Shown one piece after another: positions 60,477 to 64,000 of a stretch of DNA of 64,000 bases. A model generated the notes under the pieces. The model saw only the letters and a list, made by a program, of their open reading frames with translations, had not been told where the DNA came from and searched no databases. The DNA lies in assembly GCA_018399635.1 (NCBI GenBank), contig JAGYOH010000003.1:62001-126000 (forward strand), written 5' to 3'. How positions within the stretch are numbered: position 1 is the first letter of the stretch; each line of letters starts with the position of its first letter. The position numbers were made by a program, and so were the translations under genes. This DNA is from Clostridia bacterium. Its GTDB lineage: Bacteria > Bacillota > Clostridia > Peptostreptococcales > Acidaminobacteraceae.

Positions 60477-61585
60477 TGGGTCTCTCCCCCTTTCTTCGTC
60501 TTTCTCACGCTGTCGAGTTTGGATTGGAAGGTGACGTAATGGGGCAGTTTCAGGTGGGAGATGAAGCCCGTGGCCTCTACGGAATCCACGTGGTAGAGGA
60601 CGAATTCCTCATCATGGGTGGGGGCTTCTCCGGGTTCCTCAAGACATCGGTCCAGAATGCTCATGGCGATGGCCTTGGTTTCATTCTGTCCGTAGCAGAT
60701 GCCGTAACCCAGGTCGAGTTCCTCCTCGTAGTCCCCCGAGGGGGTCTTGACCGCCCTGGGAATGATGGATTCCACTTCGGTGACCCGGATGCTGCCGATA
60801 TAGTAGGCTTCCTCTTCGCCGGTCTCCTCCGAGAAGGGCGGATCGATGGTGATGGGGAGTTCCCCCACTCTCAATTCCCCCACCGTGGGATGCACCGACC
60901 CGTAGCCCCTGAGGGAGGCATAGCCCAGAGCCGTCACGGCGCCGGTCTGTCCCCGGGTCAGGATCTGAAGGCGCTGACTCCGTTTCGAGGGGAATTTCAA
61001 GGCTTCCTTGGTCACGTCCTCGGGCTCTGTCTCATCGGCCTCGTAGGTGGCCATGAGCCCCTCTCTTCTCAGATAGTCCATGACCTTGGGGTATTTCAGA
61101 GGGGTCTCCCACACTTCATTCTCTTCAATTTCCTTCAGGTAGGCCTTGAGCCACCGCTTGGGGATGAAGGGATCCGCTTCCTCTCTTTTGAGGTCAAAGT
61201 CGATCAGTCGATGGGAATAGTCCGGAGAGGCCCCCAGGATCTGCCCTCCTGGAATGTCCTTGAAACTGGCGGAAATCCTTCGAGTGAGGGCCATTTCATG
61301 ACTTTCCACGGTTCTGGAATAATATTTCCGGGGCAGGGTGGATCTGAAGGCCCTGAGGAGAAAGACCACCTCTTCGGGATTCCCCTGGGCCTGCTTGATG
61401 GCCAGGGCGGCCAGGGCCTCATCATAGAGGGAGGCCTCGCTCATCACCTGGTCGATGAGTCCCTGCAGACCGGATTCAATGGCCCGGGTCTCGATGGTCC
61501 GACCCTTTTTCAGTCGTTCGTATTCCAGTCGCTTGAGGGATTCCCCAATGGCTTCCTGTCCTCCCTTGACGGCTACATAGGCCAT
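60473..61585 (-). CDS. phnI: C-P lyase core subunit PhnI
   Basis: A 370-residue subunit that, with PhnG, PhnH and PhnL, attaches phosphonate to the ribose of ATP. Landmarks: MAYVAVKGGQEAIGESLKRL at the N-terminus, LMATYE, TRGQTGAVTALGYASLRGYG, HPTVGELRVGELPI, DLGYGICYGQNETKAIAMSI, and VDSVEATGFISHLKLPHYVTFQSKLD. Length matches the family. It overlaps phnH by 13 bp and phnJ by 4 bp. Confidence 0.97.
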   Translation of the reverse strand: MAYVAVKGGQEAIGESLKRLEYERLKKGRTIETRAIESGLQGLIDQVMSEASLYDEALAALAIKQAQGNPEEVVFLLRAFRSTLPRKYYSRTVESHEMALTRRISASFKDIPGGQILGASPDYSHRLIDFDLKREEADPFIPKRWLKAYLKEIEENEVWETPLKYPKVMDYLRREGLMATYEADETEPEDVTKEALKFPSKRSQRLQILTRGQTGAVTALGYASLRGYGSVHPTVGELRVGELPITIDPPFSEETGEEEAYYIGSIRVTEVESIIPRAVKTPSGDYEEELDLGYGICYGQNETKAIAMSILDRCLEEPGEAPTHDEEFVLYHVDSVEATGFISHLKLPHYVTFQSKLDSVRKTKKGGETQ

Positions 61586-62178
61586 GATGAAGACCTCCTT
61601 TTGATCTGTGTCGTCCTGGGCAGGGCCAGGATTTCACCGGCGGCATCCACGAAAACCATGTCGATTCCCAGGGGATACTCCCGGTTGATTCCTTCTCTCA
61701 GACCCATGAGGTCTTCCTGGCCTTCAAGACTGACCAGGGCATTGTCCTTGATTCCCGGTCCTCTGAGCACCAGGTCATTCCCGTGTCCGAAGTGTTTGAG
61801 GGCGATGAGGAAAGTGGCCGAGTCATGGGGATCCACCAGGGTCCCCACCTTGCTCTTCTTCAAGGCCTCTTCTTTTTCCTCCGCCGTGGCCTCCTCCAGG
61901 ATGATGATGAAATCGGCGGTCTCCAGGTCCGCCGGCCTGCCGTAGGTGAGCCGGCTGATGAGCCTGGCGGCCTCCTGGGCCCCCCTTCCAACCACCTTGA
62001 AACCGACTTCCCCGTCGATCAGGGTCTGGACCAGGAGCATCATCCCCTTGCAAAAGGGCAGGTCGAAGGCGTATTCAAGGGCGTCGACGGCCAGATCATA
62101 CCTTCTGCCGGGATAGTTGCTGGCCAGGAGCAGTTTGCGGTAGGCCCTGGCGGTTGCATGAACTGAAGATTGCATCAA
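61573..62178 (-). CDS. phnH: C-P lyase core subunit PhnH
   Basis: A 201-residue subunit of the C-P lyase core. Landmarks: HATARAYRKLLLASNYPGR at the N-terminus, LIDGEVGFKVVG, ADFIIILEEATAEE, GTLVDPHDSATFLI and LRGPGIKDNALVS, then GIDMVFVDAAGEILALPRTTQI. This is the usual PhnH layout, a PLP-enzyme-like fold without cofactor. It overlaps phnG by 4 bp. Confidence 0.95.
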   Translation of the reverse strand: MMQSSVHATARAYRKLLLASNYPGRRYDLAVDALEYAFDLPFCKGMMLLVQTLIDGEVGFKVVGRGAQEAARLISRLTYGRPADLETADFIIILEEATAEEKEEALKKSKVGTLVDPHDSATFLIALKHFGHGNDLVLRGPGIKDNALVSLEGQEDLMGLREGINREYPLGIDMVFVDAAGEILALPRTTQIKRRSSSWPM

Positions 62179-62609
62179 GCCTTCACCTCCTCATCCAGGG
62201 TTTCGAAGTCGACCTTGGTTTTCAGAATCTGCTGTCTTTCCCTGCCGAGGGCCGTCTGGATCCTGACCCCCTCCTCTTTGATCCGTTCTGCCAATTCCTG
62301 GCTCTCTTCAATGACGGCGTTGAAGGCGGCGTCGATGACGGCGAGGTAGTAGGCCCGTTTCTTATGGGAACCTCTCAGGATGCCCAGACCCAGGGTATCT
62401 CCGAGGAGGACCTTGCACTCCGTCACCAGGACCTCCCCCAGGTAAAATTTGCTTTTCATGGCGGTTTCCCGCATTTTGACCATCACCAGGCCGCTGTTGG
62501 GCTCCTCGAGAACCTTGACGGCATGGTGGTTTTCCACCTGCTCGGACAGTTCTCTGAGTAGCTTCGTGGGACTTTGGGCCAGGATTTCGGTTCTGTGTCT
62601 TCGCTTCAT
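62175..62609 (-). CDS. phnG: C-P lyase core subunit PhnG
   Basis: A 144-residue subunit, first gene of the C-P lyase operon. Landmarks: RRHRTEILAQSPTKLLREL, PNSGLVMVKMRETAMKSKFYLGEVLVTEC, and GILRGSHKKRAYYLAVIDAAFN, which match PhnG. Ribosome site AAAGGGGAAATG stands close to ATG 62609. The 141-bp upstream gap has a PHO-box-like repeat, a -10 hexamer and a palindrome. Confidence 0.95.
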   Translation of the reverse strand: MKRRHRTEILAQSPTKLLRELSEQVENHHAVKVLEEPNSGLVMVKMRETAMKSKFYLGEVLVTECKVLLGDTLGLGILRGSHKKRAYYLAVIDAAFNAVIEESQELAERIKEEGVRIQTALGRERQQILKTKVDFETLDEEVKA

Positions 62610-62642
62610 GTCATTTCCCCTTTACTCCTTAGCTTCAGGGGC

Positions 62643-62685
62643 ATTGTATCTTGGCGCCAAGTGAGAATTATTAAGAACGTGTTAG
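62643..62685 (-). promoter_or_regulatory. PHO-box-like repeat and promoter of the phn operon
   Basis: On the minus strand CTAACA (62685-62680), 5 bp, TTAATA (62674-62669), 20 bp, then -10 TACAAT (62648-62643). The 11-bp repeat period and spacing fit PhoP~P-activated promoters of Bacillus type. Within the 20-bp gap lies a perfect palindrome CTTGGCGCCAAG (62650-62661 region), a possible second operator, for example for the GntR regulator. Confidence 0.6.
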
Positions 62686-62742
62686 GTTTTGGCGTATTTT
62701 TGATTAAATCCTCGTCACAAAAAGAAATTCCAAATAAAAAAA

Positions 62743-62758
62743 AGCCCCCTTCAGGGCT
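62743..62758 (-). terminator. Terminator of the GntR gene
   Basis: On the minus strand AGCCC (62758-62754) and GGGCT (62747-62743) form a short stem followed by eight T; the gene's TGA stop lies in the loop. It separates the regulator from the phn operon. Confidence 0.65.
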
Positions 62759-63452
62759 GGATCTGCTGGACGAAACGGTCGCCTCGAAAAATCACCTCGC
62801 CGTAGCCGATGGTGGTCCGGTCCGCCTCCTTGATGAAAAAGGTCTCCATCTTCATGACGGGCACCAGGCTGGGACACTTCAGGAGCGTCTGTTCTTTCAG
62901 ATTGGGCAGCCGGGTGACCATTTCAAGGGTGCTGATGGTGGCCGCGCATTGCTTGGACTCGAGGTATTCGGTGATGGACTGGATATAGGGACCTTCCTGG
63001 GCGATCAGGGGAAAATCCCGGTCCGTCAGATAGGTGATGTGGGCGGCCACCGGCTCTGACTCCACCAGGCGAAGACGGGTGATCCGGTAGACCCGGTCCT
63101 TGGGTGCCAGGTCGAGGGCCGCGGCCACCCGGCTGAAGGGGGAGACCTCCATGAAGTCGATATTCCGAGTGGCATGGTCGAGACTGAGGGCCTCCATTTC
63201 ACTTTGAAAACTCTTCCCCCACTTGGCGGGGGTCTTGATTTTCTGCTTTTGAACCTTCAGCCACCGCCCCTTGCCCTGTTCCGTCTTGATATAGCCCATC
63301 TCGCTCAGGCGCTCGTAGACCTTCCGGATACAGTGCCGGGTGACCTGATATTTCTGGGAGAGCATGTTCTCGCTGGGAAGGGGTTCCTGGGGCTTGAACC
63401 CCCCTTTTTCAATGCGCTGGACCAGTTCATCGAGAATTGTCAGATAGGTCAT
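62751..63452 (-). CDS. phnF: GntR-family regulator, PhnF-like (HutC/UTRA type)
   Basis: A 233-residue regulator. The N-terminal winged helix (about residues 5-72) has KGGFKPQEPLPSENMLSQKYQVTRHCIRKVYERL as a landmark and GYIKTEQGKGRWL as its wing. The C-terminal UTRA domain (about 90-230) has RVYRITRLRLVESEPVAAHITYL and ITEYLESKQCA. Directly upstream of the C-P lyase operon on the same strand, it matches PhnF in place and type. It has its own PHO-box-like promoter and terminator. Confidence 0.87.
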   Translation of the reverse strand: MTYLTILDELVQRIEKGGFKPQEPLPSENMLSQKYQVTRHCIRKVYERLSEMGYIKTEQGKGRWLKVQKQKIKTPAKWGKSFQSEMEALSLDHATRNIDFMEVSPFSRVAAALDLAPKDRVYRITRLRLVESEPVAAHITYLTDRDFPLIAQEGPYIQSITEYLESKQCAATISTLEMVTRLPNLKEQTLLKCPSLVPVMKMETFFIKEADRTTIGYGEVIFRGDRFVQQIQP

Positions 63453-63495
63453 GGAACCACCTTTTCAAAGATTAGAAGTTTCAGTCTTCATTCTT

Positions 63496-63549
63496 ATAAT
63501 AAGCCCTCCCGCTGCCCTTAGGGTTAAAACAAGGTTAAAGCTCTGTTAG
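63496..63549 (-). promoter_or_regulatory. PHO-box-like repeats and promoter of the phnF-like gene
   Basis: On the minus strand CTAACA (63549-63544), 5 bp, TTAACC (63538-63533), 5 bp, TTAACC (63527-63522), 20 bp, then -10 TATTAT (63501-63496). Three hexamers in exact 11-bp register match the TTAACA-type PHO box, with the same 20-bp gap to the -10 as in front of phnG. Confidence 0.65.
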
Positions 63550-63551
63550 CC

Positions 63552-64000
63552 TTACAAGAAATATCCTCCCAGAAGAACCAGGGCCACGATGACAGGGGCC
63601 GGAATCTTCCTGGAAAGGAGGAGCAGAAGGGTCAGGCCGGTGACCACAAGGTTGTCCGGACCAAAGCCGGTCTTTTCAAAGAGGACCAGGGCCGCCACGG
63701 CGATCATGCCTCCGGCGACGGCGTTGATTCCCTTGAGGGAGAGCCGGATCCCCCGGATTTTCTTCAGACCCTCCCACACGGGATAGATGAAGTAGATCAG
63801 CAGCAGTCCCGGCAGAAAGATGCCCAGACCGCTGAGGAAGGCCGCCGTGACCTGGTACGGCACCGGGGTGCCCCGGGCCGCCATGCCCCCGATATAGGCA
63901 CTGAAACTGAACATGGGTCCCGGCAGTCCCTGGACCAGGCCGTAGCCGGTGAGGAACTCCGGATGACTCACGTATTCCCTCAGGGAGACCATTTCAGTGT
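63552..64000 (-). CDS. ChrA-type chromate transporter, C-terminal part (5' end outside window)
   Basis: The frame is open to the right edge, so the true start is not in the window. The visible 149 codons hold about four hydrophobic helices. LVQGLPGPMFSFSAYIGG is the conserved ChrA block (usual form xQxLPGPxFxFxxYLGA), and the LSGLGIFLPGLLLIYFIYPVWEGLKK segment follows. Only one half is visible. Chromate or sulfate export is the family role; many relatives are untested. It is upstream of the phnF-like gene on the same strand. Confidence 0.8.
   Translation of the reverse strand, partial: TEMVSLREYVSHPEFLTGYGLVQGLPGPMFSFSAYIGGMAARGTPVPYQVTAAFLSGLGIFLPGLLLIYFIYPVWEGLKKIRGIRLSLKGINAVAGGMIAVAALVLFEKTGFGPDNLVVTGLTLLLLLSRKIPAPVIVALVLLGGYFL

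Overview
The window looks like chromosomal DNA of an anaerobic, Gram-positive, Clostridia-type bacterium. GC is fairly high by eye (not computed). Supporting signs are strong AGGAGG-type ribosome binding sites, TTGACA/TATAAT promoters, many U-tailed hairpin terminators, lipoprotein-type binding proteins, a YesN/LytS-type two-component pair and a B. subtilis-like PHO box. Genes are tightly packed, often with 1-8 bp overlaps, and most lie on the minus strand.

Layout from left to right. (1) 1-4720: most of a very large minus-strand protein that joins an HD domain, a helical repeat region, a NadD-like nucleotidyltransferase, an acetyltransferase-like region and a phosphoribosyltransferase-like domain; it runs off the left edge. 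(2) 4.8-8 kb: a small membrane protein, a YihY membrane protein and an hflK-hflC pair. (3) 8-12.9 kb: a seven-gene folate operon, pabA-pabB-pabC-folE-folP-folB-folK. (4) 13-17.7 kb: two insertion sequences. An intact IS1182-type element sits in the shared terminator of two convergent genes. An IS200/IS605-type element has a frameshifted tnpA and an intact tnpB. (5) 17.7-25.5 kb: Nudix and HAD hydrolases, an arsR-arsP-thioredoxin operon, a NifX-like/ferredoxin pair, a nitroreductase and small transporters. (6) 25.5-28.4 kb: a NitT/TauT-type ABC operon with a long structured leader and a Fur-like box. (7) 28.5-33 kb: tRNA-Thr, a cold-shock protein, an M20 amidohydrolase with an OFA-type transporter, a tiny Cys-rich protein and a divergent SHMT-like enzyme. 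(8) 33-38.7 kb: a soluble cupin-PocR-LytS kinase with its AraC-type regulator, and a PAS-GGDEF-HD signalling gene split by a G7 frameshift. (9) 38.9-49.1 kb: an aminotransferase and an alpha-glucoside operon (binding protein, two permeases, GH65 phosphorylase, beta-phosphoglucomutase, amylosucrase-like GH13) divergent from an AraC regulator. (10) 49.2-52 kb: proBA and a zinc-dependent phospholipase-like gene. (11) 52-63.5 kb: a complete C-P lyase operon, phnGHIJK-M-hexapeptide transferase-L-D-C-E-E, ending in a PHP-domain phosphodiesterase and preceded by a PhnF-like GntR regulator. (12) The right edge cuts a ChrA-type gene.

How the genes work together: the phn operon imports phosphonates (PhnDCEE) and breaks the C-P bond (PhnGHIJKLM). 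The PHP protein probably replaces PhnP and also makes PhnN unnecessary. Matching PHO-box repeats 20 nt upstream of the -10 hexamers before phnF and phnG suggest phosphate-starvation control. The sugar operon couples uptake to phosphorolysis, giving beta-glucose-1-phosphate and then glucose-6-phosphate; its ABC ATPase must be encoded elsewhere. The folate operon makes both the pterin and pABA halves of dihydropteroate.
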